Assembly (NCBI GenBank): GCA_029168955.1
Contig: JAPDOI010000444.1
Coordinates: 310,001-374,000, forward strand
Length of the DNA stretch: 64,000 bases
Source: Aplectana chamaeleonis
Taxonomy: Eukaryota > Nematoda > Chromadorea > Rhabditida > Cosmocercidae
Direction: 5' to 3'
Shown here: positions 37,346 to 49,439 of the stretch, piece after piece
How the letters are laid out: every line of letters begins with the position of its first letter
Numbering within the stretch: the stretch's first letter is position 1
The notes under the pieces: generated by a model
Databases searched by the model: none
What the model was told of the DNA's origin: nothing
Seen by the model: only the letters and a program-made list of their open reading frames with translations
Made by a program: the position numbers and the translations under genes

Positions 37346-37924
37346 AAAAAGGAGCCTTGCCACCATCAGATGGGAATCCGTTATACGATTTCAATATAGT
37401 CTAGGGGGAGAGCAGTGTTCCAATATCAAAATACTCCATGTCGGCTGAATGATCCAGTCAGTTCCTAAAAAGTCAAAATTTGAACAAGGCCAGAACAACT
37501 CGTCCAAAGTGAGTAGAGCTAATCTAACAACTGAGTTACCTTAATGTAAGATCAGAATAGATATAGAAATAGTTTGGGGCATTGATCTTGTTCAGATCAA
37601 AAGTTATGCATTGATGACTAGACCACTGAACTTGTATTGACAGCTCCTCACATTACCCAATTCGTCGGCCAGGCGGCGATGGTGTGAGTTGATTTACACG
37701 TAACATAAAAAACTGACATGTAACTTAAATGTGTTATTTTATCGCCCAGGTAACTTATCTCGGGGAGGGCTGTTTCCTAGGGAGGTATACGACGCACTCT
37801 GGAGGCTGGCTCAGATGTCGGAAGCGTTGTCGTTCCAATTACCCAAGTTTGAGGTATCTCGGCCCACACCGGCCGGATGCCCAGTCTGGCCGCTGGCATC
37901 CCCAAGCAAGCTCCGAAGCAAAGA
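37346..37924. other. non-genic stretch containing an SL1-like core
   Basis: No protein gene recognised. The plus frame 37731-37940 (69 codons) has no known domain. The SL1-like sequence is given separately. Confidence 0.4.
37837..37856 (+). ncRNA. exact match to the nematode SL1 leader core
   Basis: The sequence here is AATTACCCAAGTTTGAGGTA. The conserved 22-base SL1 spliced leader ends with AATTACCCAAGTTTGAG, and in SL1 RNA genes GGTA (the donor side) follows. The first five SL1 bases (GGTTT) are not conserved here (GTTCC). Downstream a GGATGCC/GGCATCC stem (37875-37902) could form, but I see no clear Sm site (AATTTTTGG) at the expected distance on this strand. It may be a decayed SL1 RNA copy or the 5' end of a retrocopied trans-spliced RNA. 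A chance 20-base match in this window is very unlikely. Confidence 0.4.
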
Positions 37925-38385
37925 ATGGAGCAGCAGATAGTAGAGTATTCCAATGGGCAGGTCCAAAAATTTTATTGTCACAACAAAAATAACCAGATTT
38001 TTGATTAAAGTAAAATGTAACTTGCTCAAAGAATTCACAACCTTGCGAGTGACTCGCCCCGTTGCTACATGTTACCTGACACCCATACACGACGCGGCCG
38101 TCACCGGCACGAGATGCGTTCAGCCCACCGATACGCCGCATGCTGTTTCGCACCAGATATTCTTCCAATTTCGACTGACCCCAAATTTCACCAGTGACAA
38201 CCACCGTGAACATGTTCATGCAACCGGAAAACTTGTCCAGACCAGAGAATAATATCACTGAAATAATACGTTTTAGTGCGCTTCTCTCCGTTGCTTCGTA
38301 AATTTGGTAACACTTGGTGAAGTAAGCATTGTTTTGAGTGGAGAAGTAGCAAACGAAAATCACCGTTAACACTGCTTTTAATGCT
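37925..38385 (-). mobile_element. family C MITE, copy 2, rearranged
   Basis: The right end ACCGTTAACACTGCTTTTAA and the blocks TAATTTGGTAACACTTGGTG and CCACCGTGAACATGTTCATG are family C on the minus strand. In contrast, AAAATTTTATTGTCACAACA and GTAAAATG (37965-38020) match C in plus orientation, so part is inverted, or two fragments are joined. About 110 bases at 38050-38160 are not found in other copies. A 219-codon minus-strand frame (37839-38498) covers all of it with no known domain. Confidence 0.55.
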
Positions 38386-39341
38386 ATCCTAGGGTTTGTG
38401 TTTTTACTGTAGAACAAGCAACCTAAGTTCCAATCATGATGTGGCAGGTATTCAGAATGCTCAGGTTGGCCCAATAGGGGTAATGCGAGTAACCACACTA
38501 CAAGTCAATGCTGGACTGGGTTGAAGGCGCTGTTTAGGGTAAAATCGGATATATAATCGGAAATTGAAGCCTGCTAATTGTAACTTAGCGGTTGCGCTAG
38601 CTGAACTCTTTAGCAGCAGTGTCATTTAGTTTCGCGCTGCCTCTCGGATGGCTCGAAAAGTATGATGGCGTCGTCCACAGGGACCATTTGACTCAAAAGA
38701 ATTCTACGCACTAAAAATCTAATTTTTGAGAGTAAGGTTTTGCTCTTCGATTGATTCAAAAAGAATCTACGCACTAAAGATTTGATTTTTGAGACAGGGG
38801 TTCTGTGAAAAGAACATACCATGCAAGCTGTAACATTGCCACCATAATTAAAACGCATCATGTAAGGTTGTCTACTCACATAAAAGTTGAACATGGAGTT
38901 TGATGCGAGATGATAAGTAGTTTCTAGCTAAGGATAAAGCACATAAGTAGAGAGAGAGGCTGCTTCTCTCCAAAAACGCTCTCATTCTTTGAATGGCAAG
39001 TTAAGTAGTTCTGCTTGCACTAATTTTTTTGGTCTACCTTCCCCTAATGGGGAGGGAAAGGCTATTTATCTCAAAAGATTATTATTGATGTTTCTAAGAA
39101 AGCCGCTGCAAGTTAAGTAATAGCTCTCGTGGGTGGCATCTACATAACTTCCGTTTCGTTGAGAGATCCAAGAAATCTGATACGCTTGTCCGTCCACTCA
39201 TTGAAAAGGGCCGTAAAAATTGAGCCATAAAGCCGGGCGTGGTATTGCCGCAAAAGAAAACTATCGGGGATAACCAGAAGTCGAGCTTCTATTATACTTC
39301 ACTTATATTTCACACCTGACCAACAAAAATCGCAGAATGAT
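38386..39341. other. non-genic stretch with a short tandem duplication
   Basis: AAAGAATTCTACGCACTAAA at 38696 and AAAGAATCTACGCACTAAAG at 38759 head two copies of a unit of about 63 bases ending TTTTTGAGA. Otherwise nothing recognised. Confidence 0.45.
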
Positions 39342-40425
39342 TACTAACAAGGAAAGTCTTTAGGGCGGTAAACGCATCTGCAAAAACGACTTGCATTGAT
39401 AGTATTTCTTAGACCTCCATGGTAAAACTGTGTAGTCTCCCGCTCCGAGCTGTAGGTTCCAAGTAGTGACAAGCCTAAAACCGTCGTTTTTTTGTGCCTT
39501 TCGTACCTTCAAATACACATATCACTCCTTGGAAAATCCGGAAACGGACCTCATAATTGTGTTCAGCGCATAAAACTATTCCCCCCTAGCAAAGCTTGGG
39601 TAAAGGCCCATTTTCCAAACTTTCCACTGACTGATAGCGTTTTGGACTTGCACGGATTTTCGGTGTGGAGATTATTTATGCCAATCAGAGGGCCCTGAGA
39701 GCGTTTAAAAAAATGGTCCGCATTTGGCTTAAATTCCTCCCAGGTGGGTAATTTGTGGTGCTCATCACGAAGCTGGGGTTTATCTGTCGATTTTCCATAG
39801 TTTTCGACTACATCCTTTCAAAGCCTCCGATCGGGACAGAATTTGAGGGCAGAACACGACTTCCGTAACGCTACGATAGAACTGGCTCAAATAGTTTCTC
39901 TAGAGGTTAATTGGTGTGCTGAACACGATATCGGAATCCGTTTATCGATTTTCGACAGCTCTCGGCAGATTACGGTAGGTATACGGTAGTTGGGTAAAAG
40001 TCCTAGAACTGACTCAAAATTTCTAGGCGGTGTATACCCGGAGTGCTGAATACCAACTCAATGTCCATTTCAATCTTCGAAATGCTAAGGTAGGTTTTGC
40101 TCACTAAATGACATTGTACCTACCGTAACCTACAGTAAGCCTATGAATTTCGGAAACTGGACCCCAAATTCGTTTTCAGCACTCTAATTAAACCCTACAT
40201 ACAGGTTTTCAGCGAAATACGAGAAAATTTTTTGAAACAGCCAAAAAATGCTTGGTGGACCTTGCCATTTCGCGAAGCCTGAAGAACGCTTCCAACTTCT
40301 GGGAGCCTGCAGCTCGGGGCGGGATACTGCGCAGTTTTACAATTGAGGCATAAGAGATATGTACTAACAATACACGTCGTTTTCTCAGATGAGTTTACCA
40401 CTAAAAACACTTCCCTTGTAAGGGG
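39342..40425. mobile_element. family U foldback element, copy 1
   Basis: Inverted ends of about 120 bases: left 39342-39465 (GACTTGCATTGATAGTATTT, CCATGGTAAAACTGTGTAGT, CCCGCTCCGAGCTGTAGG), right 40294-40422 (CCTGCAGCTCGGGGCGGGAT, CTGCGCAGTTTTAC). The interior 39700-40200 is a degenerate tandem array of 125-155-base units, each with a variant of GGTGCTGANCACGA, a TATCGATTTTCGA block and ACGGTAGGT. No coding capacity. A second copy lies at 44.4-45.8 kb. Confidence 0.75.
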
Positions 40426-41582
40426 AGGGCGGAGGGTCAATGATTAGAGATCCTTGTTGATGTTTACCTTCCTGCCCTGGCTAGTCAAGTGGGCGAAACC
40501 TATGCACCTTGTGGAAAAGGTAATGTAGTGTGTACTGCGATCTCATGAATATTTCAGTCTACTACGAAAAAGTGGAACGATTGTCCCATGAATTTGAATG
40601 TGAGTGTCTAGCAGTTTTCGAAAGAAGCTGTTACACCATTTTGTTTATGCATGAGATTCCAGCCGTATAGAATGCATAGCACCCTGAAAGCATGGAGGCA
40701 AATCTGGCCATACGAGAAGGGACGGGATAAATCGGATGGCTATGAAGGTTGAGATGACTGATGACTCTGAGATGCGAAGCCATTTCACCAAAAACACATT
40801 TCCAGACACAAGGCGGGCAGAAAGTCGAGAGTGCTTATGATCTCATTAGCTTGAAAACCTCAAGTTTCTTCTCTTCGTAATAGAAATGAAACCCCATCGG
40901 TATGCAGAGGATTCCAGACAATTCGAAAGAGATTCCTACTTCCGGAATTTTTCCTCGATTGTATAAATCAACCAGAACGTTTTTTTTTTGTTTCCGTCCT
41001 GGGAATAAGGAATCGTTCGAACAGGTCTCCAATGAATATGATGCACCCAACTTTTTAGAGTTCCGACATCGCTGCCATGCCAACTAAAGAGAAAGTGCCT
41101 TTTCCATGTTCAAAAGCTTTGCTAGGGTCATTGTACATAGAGCAACAGCTACTGGACTCCTGCTCAAATTAAAAATCATGGGAGCCAGCCTTCGGGACGC
41201 GAAGGACTTCTGCGGTACCAGGTTTTGTAGCGGACAGAGGATCTGGGTAACTCTGCACTAATGACTGCAAGAAAGTGCCCTTCATCAAATCACAAAATAA
41301 TCGCACTGGATCTATGTTTATTTATTTGATTATATTGTTTAAATGGACGCACCTATTCAAGAAGAAGCATTGAATAGTGAGGACAAACGTATGGAGAATG
41401 TAATATAACACAATTTAAAACATGAGAACAAGGAAAACGAATCGGTGACGAAAAAAAGAAAGTAAATTTGGGAAATCCGAGAAATTCTCGACCAATGGTC
41501 AAGACAGAGAATGCTATCGAGGATATCATCACACGACTAAAATTTCTTACGCTCAGCATAGGCCGTGTTCTCACCCCCATAC
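40426..41582. other. stretch without recognised gene
   Basis: Only short frames; a T-run at 40978. No dispersed family seen. Confidence 0.4.
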
Positions 41583-41804
41583 AAACTAAAGGTGTCTGCA
41601 GACTTCAGGTCGCGGCGTTGCTCGCGGCGTCGGTGACGAGGGGGCACTGCAGACTGTTTTGACGCTGCGACGGCTCTGCATCACTGCCAGATAGCGGCAA
41701 CGGACGCCGCGACGATAATGTTGAAATTATTTTTGTCGGCGCTTCAAGCCTGACGCTCGGCGACCACTCGCCGGTTGCTAGAACTCTGCAGACCCCTTAA
41801 GCTA
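41583..41804. mobile_element. GC-rich MITE with GTCTGCAGA ends
   Basis: CTAAAGGTGTCTGCAGAC at the left and CTCTGCAGACCCCTTAAG at the right are inverted. About 220 bp, GC-rich inside (CGGCGTCGG, CGCCGCGACG) between AT-rich flanks. The flanks fit a TTAA-type target. Single copy here. Confidence 0.6.
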
Positions 41805-42279
41805 AGCTTTGCCGTGTCAGCCAGCTATAACTCATAACAGCATTACTGGAGCTTCAGATCATGGGTTTACTGGACTACCTTTATTGAACCAGCAAACTGG
41901 TCAAGCTGCCTGTTGTATGAAAGTAGGGGACCTCTTCTAAAAGATGAGAAAAAAAGGTCTCCTATTGGTTCTGAGAAGTCATAAAAACAAACAACTATCA
42001 TTTTGATAATTTATCTTAGTAGTTCCATAACGATCAAAATTTAAACTGTTTAGGCTCCACATAGAGGAAAGATTGTGCGCAAAAGCTGATCATGGGGTGG
42101 TTTGGGGCTCTGAGCACGAATATGATGTCCGTTGTCAGTTCCTTGGTGATCCACGGCAGGTTTGTGTCGCTGAATAAGGTTTTGCCTACCCCAACCTACA
42201 GAATGTATGCTACGAAAAAAATTTAAAATCAAATTATACTCGTGTTCACCGTCCAACAGAGTTTGGACAGCGGTGGTCT
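41805..42279. other. non-genic stretch with a family U interior remnant
   Basis: 42085-42195 contains GGTTTGGGGCTCTGAGCACG and GATGTCCGTTGTCAG, a diverged unit of the array found inside family U, without the element ends. Confidence 0.45.
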
Positions 42280-42567
42280 TAAGCTAATTTCACAGTCTGC
42301 CGGACGACGCCGTCCTGTACGTTACAAGATAGGATTGCGGCGTCGGTAAGGTCCTCACTGCGGTATTGGCCGACCGACGTCGCAGTGCAGTGAAATCATT
42401 GACACGACGTCGGAGCAAGTTATGGAGGGTCAAAACGTGTTGGTTTCGCCTTACGTTTTGTACCGATGCGTCGGAACTGACGGTTGTTCACCGCAGCTTC
42501 CCTCGCACTGCGGCTCCCTTTCAACGTGCCGGACGGCGTCGTTCGGCAGACTGTGAAAGGGGCTTCA
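42280..42567. mobile_element. family A MITE, copy 2
   Basis: Same ends and interior as the 5.56-kb copy, same orientation, 288 bp: TTTCACAGTCTGCCGGACGA ... GTTCGGCAGACTGTGAAAGG. Left flank TTAA. The two copies are of nearly equal length, so few indels separate them. Confidence 0.85.
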
Positions 42568-43329
42568 TATCTGAAGTTCTGAAAAGGCGAATTCCAGAGT
42601 TTTTGAATTACTCAGGTGCATAAAAGGCTAAATATGGTTGTCAGCTTTTCTCCACTAAAACAGCTAGATTCGGACAAGTAGATCCTATATGGAAAACCGC
42701 GGGAAAAGCATCAACTTAGGTGAATTTAAGCCTCAACTTGCAATTGTTTTCAAGGTGGGCGAGCCCACTGCACATGATCGACATCGATGATTTTCAGTGT
42801 CAAAATCATCAGCTGGCTCGATATCGGGTTTGAATCAAATACTAGAGATCATCGGTCTCGCCTGTTAGGAGATCGCATTTAGCCATTAGCATCAAGAACT
42901 CGGCTAAGTCACATGCATTTCCTAGCTAAGCATGACATACGCTTTCTCAAACATTATTGCTTTTTTAGCGATTTTGCAATGCGAGCTAAATATAGAGTTC
43001 TAGTGAATCATCGAACGAAAGGAGAGCATAAATGGGTAAGATTATGCACCCCACAGAAAACGTCATAAACTAGGCGACACGATGGCTATTTGTTGGGCGC
43101 CCTGCAACTCATCAGCTTAACGGAGAGGATCAAAATAATTAGCATGATTTGTTTCGCCTTTCCCTCTGCAGAGTAAAATGATATATTGGTTCGTTGCTCC
43201 AAATTGCTAGTCGATGTAAGCAATCTCAAACTAGAAGTAAGGTCCCAAATGATTTTGAATCCGAATTTTCCCTGTAGAAAGTCAGTTTTTGAGGGGTGGA
43301 TAAATGTGACGAAATCGGATGTGAACAAA
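42568..43329. other. non-genic stretch with a diverged family B-like core
   Basis: 42715-42850 (GGGCGAGCCCACTGCACATG, ATCGACATCGATGATT, CATCAGCTGGCTCGATATCG) matches reversed family B at a much lower level than the other copies. Ends are not clear. Otherwise no gene. Confidence 0.4.
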
Positions 43330-43757
43330 TATTAACATCTCACAGGGGTACTACTTTCGCTCAGCTGGGCCCATCCATATGAAATATACTCGTTTGAATG
43401 AGATAATTTTCTGGTCTGAACCAGTTCTCCGGTAGGATGAACATGTGCTAAGGTGGTTGTAACAGTTCAACATGGAGGTTAATCTAAAAAGGAAAAATAT
43501 TTCATGCAAACTAGTAATAGTGGGAGTCCAAAGGAATGAACGGACAGAGAGTAGAGAATTTCGAATGAGGGGTTCACAAAAGATTTGATTGTCACAGCAA
43601 ACAGCTAAACTGAATGTGAGGGAACGGAGTGAGAGTGCAGGATTTCTTGTAATTCTGGCACGGTTTTCCAATTTTTTGAACTTTTCGGCTCTATTCGAGA
43701 GTCAAGCAATTGATATACAGATAATCTCAAAATTGAAGACTATCGTGAACTCTGATT
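43330..43757 (-). mobile_element. family C MITE, copy 3, diverged
   Basis: Blocks TCTGGTCTGAACCAGTTCTC, GGATGAACATGTGCTAAGGTG, AAAGATTTGATTGTCACAGC and the end TATCGTGAACTCTGATTTTG align with C at 35.9 kb in the same order on the plus strand. The orientation given is arbitrary. The left end is lost or unrecognisable. Its right end meets the family E element with a single shared TTGA. Confidence 0.6.
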
Positions 43758-44224
43758 TTGAAGGCATCGTTCGCGCTGGAAATAAATTTTCATTTTTCAG
43801 GCTCAATTTCATCATTGAGCCCGGTAGACCACACTGGTAAACTTTGGTGCGTCAACAACGTAGGGCAATGAGGTTGGAAGGCGTCAAAGATGAAGATCCG
43901 CCACCAATTCTAACCAGTCATCTAGCACTTTTTCCTAGAATATTGGTGCGACCGTAAGACAACATGAAAAATAGTTACGGCACAAACTCCACATGCAGAA
44001 AAACTCCGAAAATCACAGTGACGAGGCCTCCAAAAGCAGAAAAACGTCAAGAAGGATTTTGGCGCGAAATTCAAATTCGTATTTACAATGTGTTACGATT
44101 GACTTTTCTTCACAAATGAAGGTTTTTCATGAGTCCCTTCAACATTTTCGTTCACTAGAGAGGCCAAGCTACACAAAAACATGGAAAAATAATATACGGT
44201 TTTCTGCGCGTACGATGCCTTTAA
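43758..44224. mobile_element. family E MITE, copy 2
   Basis: GAAGGCATCGTTCGCGCTGG at the left and CTGCGCGTACGATGCCTTTA at the right, 467 bp, TTGA and TTAA flanks. Directly joined to the C copy. No coding capacity. Confidence 0.75.
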
Positions 44225-44402
44225 CAGAACCGTTCGTCGAACTTTTTGAGGACGAGTGCGGTGCGACAAGAATGAGCATATAGATGGGGAGATATGCGCG
44301 TCAGGACATTGTTGCGATAACTATAACTAAGCTAGTTACGAAAGAACTAACTGCGAATTACAAGCCTAAATTAGACTAACTGAATACCCGGAACTTTACC
44401 AT

Positions 44403-45842
44403 TCTCACAAGGGAAGTGTACAAAGCGTGGGCGGCATCTGCGAGAACGAGTTGTATTGTTACTATCATCTGGGCATCCATAATAGAAGGTTACCCATCAG
44501 GTGCTTTGGGGTGCTTGAAAAAGGTTTTAGATTTGGCTGAAAACTGGCACGTAGGGACTATGTAGGGTGCAAAAAACAAATCTGAGGTCTGTTTGTCGAT
44601 ATTTAGAGGTTTGCTGTAGGTAACGGCTGGTTTATTGCCATTAAGGGAGCACAACCTACCTTAGGATTTCGAGAATCGGCAAATGGATATCTAGCACGGT
44701 TTGACCACCCCAAATAACGCCTGCAGAGAAATTTTGAGAGAAATCTGAGACTTTTATGAAACTATCGTTTACCCAGCCTAATCTAAGACAATCTGCGGTT
44801 AAACGATAAACGAACTTCGGACTCGTGTTAATCACTTCAAAAAAGCCTCAGAATAACGATTTCGACCACATCTATCGTAGCACTCCGGAAATTGTCAAAA
44901 GTCGTGTTTTGCCATCGAAATTTCCCCCAATGGAAAGAATTGAACGAATTTGGTCGAAATTCTAGAAAATCGGCAAATGAAGGTCAGATTCGTGATCAGC
45001 ATAGCAAATTAGCCCATGGAGAATTTTGGAGTCACATCTGAGACATTTCCCGTAACCGCTTGCAGAGCCCACAGTTGCTGTATAAGAGTAAACGCTCAAC
45101 AAACAATCCAGAACGCTATCAATCTTTTCGAAGCTTGAGAAATGTGATTCTACAAACGCTTTAGAGGCATCGTACGCGCAGAAAACCACCTACCGTTTTT
45201 TGAGTTTGATTTATTGGTTGGGCCCGCCAGAGAACATAGGGAGAGTTTTTGGGTCACCGACGTATTATTGTGGCTTCAAGTTCCGCCAGAAGAGGCCGGC
45301 CTCCCGATAGCCAAGTGGCATGAATAGAGAAAGGAAGGTAGCTTAGCAGAAAATGACATGTCAACTTCCACTCATTTACGCGATTTAACTTGTTAATTAG
45401 CTTGTGCCGTTCTCTATTTATGCCACACGGCTTTCGGAAAGCCGGCCTTTTTTGACGAAATTCGAGGCATTCCATCTGACATATCTTCCCAATAATGCGT
45501 CGAGGATCCAACAAGCTACGTTCTCAGGCGGGCTCAACCAATGATTCAAACTCAAAAAAACGGAGAGTGGTTTTCAGCGCGTTCGATGCCTTTAACCAAG
45601 GGGGGGGGGGCATTTTTAACGCAGAACACGATTATGAGATCCGTCTACAGAATTTCGAATGATTGCTGCTCGTTTTGGAAGTTATAAAAATCACAAAAAA
45701 TTATCGATTTCGGCTTATAACTTCTTGGGACCAGCAGCCCGGAGTACTGCGCGTTTTTACCATGGATGCCCAAGACATTCTAGCAATGCGATTCATTTTC
45801 GCGAATGCCACCTACGTGTTGTATAGTTCCTTCGTTGGGCGA
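44403..45842. mobile_element. family U foldback element, copy 2, interrupted
   Basis: Left end 44403-44500 (GGGAAGTGTACAAAGCGTGG, GAACGAGTTGTATTG, GGGCATCCATAAT) is the inverse of the right end 45725-45842 (TTTACCATGGATGCCCAAGA, CATTTTCGCGAATGCCACCT). The interior has diverged units as in copy 1, on both orientations (44560-45060 and 45605-45690). A family E element (45161-45595) was inserted between them. A 139-codon plus frame starting at 45663 overlaps the end and has no known domain. Confidence 0.65.
45161..45595. mobile_element. family E MITE, copy 3, nested in U
   Basis: AGAGGCATCGTACGCGCAGA at the left and TCAGCGCGTTCGATGCCTTT at the right, 435 bp; right flank TTAA. It carries an inner inverted pair (TATTGGTTGGGCCCGCC near the left, GGCGGGCTCAACCAATG near the right; GAGGCCGGC with GCCGGCC), so the E terminus has an extended palindrome in this copy. 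Confidence 0.8.
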
Positions 45843-48304
45843 AAGGCGTTTTCGTTTCTAATCCTCAAGCTCCTAAGCTTTATCATCACTGTCAATCGAT
45901 TGATCAGTAAGCCGCACTCAGCTAAATATTCGGCTCAAGAACATTCGATCGATTGCCATCTTCTCTTCGTTTTCCTACGTGAAATTTTTCAATTCAAGTT
46001 GTGGTGCGGTTTCCTACTTCATTTACACAGACAACGCTTCAACTTTCTGTTAACTAGAGAGCGTCAGCACGAGGTGATTTGATTGACAGAGAAGTAATGT
46101 AGGAAAAAAGTGATTTTTTTCTGATGAACCTATAACCAGTGATTAGATGCTCCATCGGCGCTCTACGAGATAAAGTGACACACCTTACCGGGTCCACGAA
46201 AATTTTCTCTATTTTTTCTGCACGACTTCCATCTCCGCGCCGTGTGTGAAACCTGATCAGGGTTTTCCACCTCAACTTCGCTTGAAAATAACGGAAAAAC
46301 AACAAATACGATGCCACTTGAGACTTCTGGCCAGAGTCCGAGGTTTACCCCAAACATGTGAAATTAACCCGGTTTACGATCACAGGAGTACCGTATGTGG
46401 TGCCTCCTGTCTAGCTCTCAGCTTTGCCTGTCGACAGACAGAAAAAGGCCTCGTCTTACCCGACTGGCGGTCTCAAAGCGGTGTTCTGCGTCCAGTCCGG
46501 TCATCTTATAGTATGACTCCTATGTTGTCCACGGGTGAGGTCGGAGAATGGAGAGGTAATGCTTCCTGAGAGACTAAACCAGAACGAAATTGTATCAAAA
46601 AGCAAAAGAACAATATCTCTCATCTTTTTCCATGCTCGACTCTTGATTAACGCCTGTATGATGAAACAGTCATGATTTTGCTGTTGAAACTAGAATAAGA
46701 GGTTGGCAGATGAGTTTGCCTCTGAGCTTGAACAGGCCTCAAATACCTTGGAGTTGACTTCAAACAAGAGCATTCGAAAAAAATATTTCTATGTTCCTAA
46801 GCAGCACGTAGACACAGTGAGTGTCTGTGTATGTACTGTACACCAATTTGCTAAAATCCTATTTAAATTTTTTGCGCACCTGAGTCACCGCAGATATACG
46901 TTTGTACTATAGCTCTACTCAACAGGTTGCTGAAAAAGAGTCACCTCCTACATCCTGACGAAAATTCATGAGCGGTACAATGCAGATAGGAGAATTTCTT
47001 CCCGAGAATAACTTGATGATTACGGAATCACACCGAAGGCATATTCATTTTCCATTACATTTTACGCAAGATTGTCGACCGCTTTCTCATCACGTGGTTT
47101 ACCTGCGAGATTAAATGGTTCATTATATATTGTTGCAAGAGCTACGAAGTCGCAAGAATGTAAGTTATGAATAACATTCTTCCTGTTATAATTTTGAATG
47201 ATCCTTTAGAGGATTTACCTACTTACGACTTTTTCTCTTGGGCACTTCGAAAGAAAATTTCCGCCTGGCTACTTCTCCTAATACATCACACATTTCAATG
47301 CAATATTAGCCAAAAGTTTCCAACTGATGAAACAGTTTTCTTTTTCACTGAAGAGACCCGGGAAGACTGTACCAATAAGATTCGTCTGAAGTAAGGATTT
47401 TTATACGAACTTTATTAAACTTTTTTTGCAGTGAGATTCCAGTAAAATAAAACTCTATTAGAAGGGAAAAAAAGTAATACGGCTAGTTTTATAATCAAGA
47501 AAATATGTAGTATTTCGGTACTTCCATTCTTACGATATAACAGGTCCAGGGTAAGTTATTCCCCAAAAGATCTGCAGCTCTGCGGTACCCTCAGACCAAT
47601 CGAAGGGAAGATTGACCGGAACAGGGCCACCTTTGAACTTTTGTGATCCTATTCTCTTCTTGTTTCAAATTATTCTCAGTTTTCCTGTGCCATGTGCGAT
47701 GAGGTGGCTGGTGTAAGCATACAGGCAGACAATAATAGATAATTAGTGCGAACAAATTAGGGGCCCACATATCACAAAGATCATCGTATGCGTGGTTCTC
47801 AAGTCATGAACCTTTTTTTTCGCACAGAGAATAGAGAGACTAATACTACTAACGCACGATCGGCTTAAATTGTCTGTGTCTGAAAAGAAGGGTCTAGAGT
47901 AGATTGATGAATGCCATATCCATTAGAAGCGACTAGATGAGCTCGACGACCATTCGGCATTTGAACATTAGGATAAATTCTAGATAGCATTGTTTTTCCG
48001 AGGGCAATACACATTGGATATAATTATACATCTCGAAGAGAAAAGTAGGTGGGAGAGTAGAGGAGAAGGACGCCCTTGATGAAAAGCTATAAAATATGTG
48101 ATACATATAGTTACAGATAATTGAAATATAGATAAGCAGCTTTTCACACGCAAGTGAGAGATGACCGAAGATGAATAAGTCTGAGAGGGCAGAGAGAATG
48201 AGCTGAGCCTTTTTTAAAATGAGGAGTATGATGAGGGCGGGACACAACGGGAAGAACTGCTAGTCCCAAGTTCTAAATACAGAGGCCAAATTCTGTAGAG
48301 TTCG
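45843..48304. other. stretch without recognised gene
   Basis: No domain recognised in any frame (longest 107 and 104 codons). AT-rich, ordinary intergenic appearance. Confidence 0.4.
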
Positions 48305-48450
48305 GGCAATCATTTTAGTCTGATTGGACGGGGCTGCAACGGTAGATCACCCCGTGCGAATCGAAACCCCATTTCCCAGTGAGGCTGCAAACCCCGCACG
48401 ATATGCCGCCTTGTACATGCGTCAGACAGACTAAAATGAAAATGGAAACC
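48305..48450 (-). repeat. family N SINE candidate, copy 2
   Basis: Minus-strand copy with GGGGTTTCGATTCGCACGGG (B-box-like) and the tail GTCCAATCAGACTAAAAT. The A-box region is damaged (GGCATATCGTGCGG). Aligns to the other N copies from GTCTGACGCATG to GAACTCTAC. Confidence 0.6.
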
Positions 48451-49240
48451 ATACGTAAATCAGTAAAACTTGTGAGCTCACTTCTCTGGCAGAGTCCTTC
48501 TTTCAAATAACTTCCGCGTCTCGCCCTTCGTCAGCTGACCAGGTCAGTTTTATTTAGTTTTTTTCTCTCATGTATAGCTCGCTCTAAATCCTACTATGCT
48601 TTGACGGTTATGGATATGTGCTGGTCGATAGGTAAGCTTTTCTTCCGCATGTTTTCGTTCAGTGAAGGGTAGAGGCAAAATGTTGTTGGATAGGTGTAGT
48701 TTTCATTTTTTTTTCGTTTTGGAGTTTGCTCAATTGAATAGTAAAGAAAAGGAATAATTTGGTGTATGTAAGTTGAGTAGAAGCCTAGTACGAAAAAAAA
48801 ATCACACACGGCCAGGCCATTTGGAGGCGATTCGGTAGCGGAAATCGAGTCGACCTGAACAGAATTAATCAGGAGAGAGTTAAGCGTGGAAGAAACGATT
48901 ATCTGAGGAGTCAAGCGCCAACAATAGAGAAAACGAAAGAACAATAGCTCGTAGATGGGATCTAAAAGAGATCACTTCTGGACTAACAGGACAAATCTTC
49001 TCTCTTTTAGACCAGGAAAGCTGACGTGATCAGTCAATGTGAGCCTAGACGATGAAGCTAGACGGTATCGTGCGATGGAGGGTGCTAAACACGAACCCTC
49101 TAAATTTGGCTTCGAATTGGAACCTATCTGCAAATAAGCGTTAGGAGCCCCGGGTATATAACTGGAATTAGTGGTTCAGTATTCCTGCGGATATCATCTT
49201 CCCTTAGCAAAGTAAAGTAGTTTTGTGCTGGACATTGTAC
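48451..49240. other. non-genic stretch with one hairpin
   Basis: TCTAAAAGAGA (48960) and TCTCTTTTAGA (49001) form an 11-bp perfect hairpin. Otherwise nothing recognised; the 116-codon minus frame at 48594-48944 has no known domain. Confidence 0.4.
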
Positions 49241-49241
49241 A

Positions 49242-49386
49242 GGCTCTAAAACGGCGAAATTCACATGGTTCCTACGTGTGCTGGTGCGGAGCGGAGGTTA
49301 GAGACAGTGAGAGAGCGGAGGACAGACGGAGGCCCAGGCGACGCGCGCGCCGTTTGTCGATTGATGTGAATTTCGACGTTTTATAG
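49242..49386. mobile_element. family H MITE, copy 1
   Basis: CTAAAACGGCGAAATTCACA at the left and TGTGAATTTCGACGTTTTAT at the right, 145 bp. The interior has GTGCGGAGCGGAGGTTAGAG and CAGTGAGAGAGCG. Copies at 58.5 and 62.97 kb share ends and interior. Confidence 0.8.
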
Positions 49387-49439
49387 AGGGTATATATTAT
49401 TCAACGTCAATCGGGTTGACGACTGGAAACATCCGGAGT

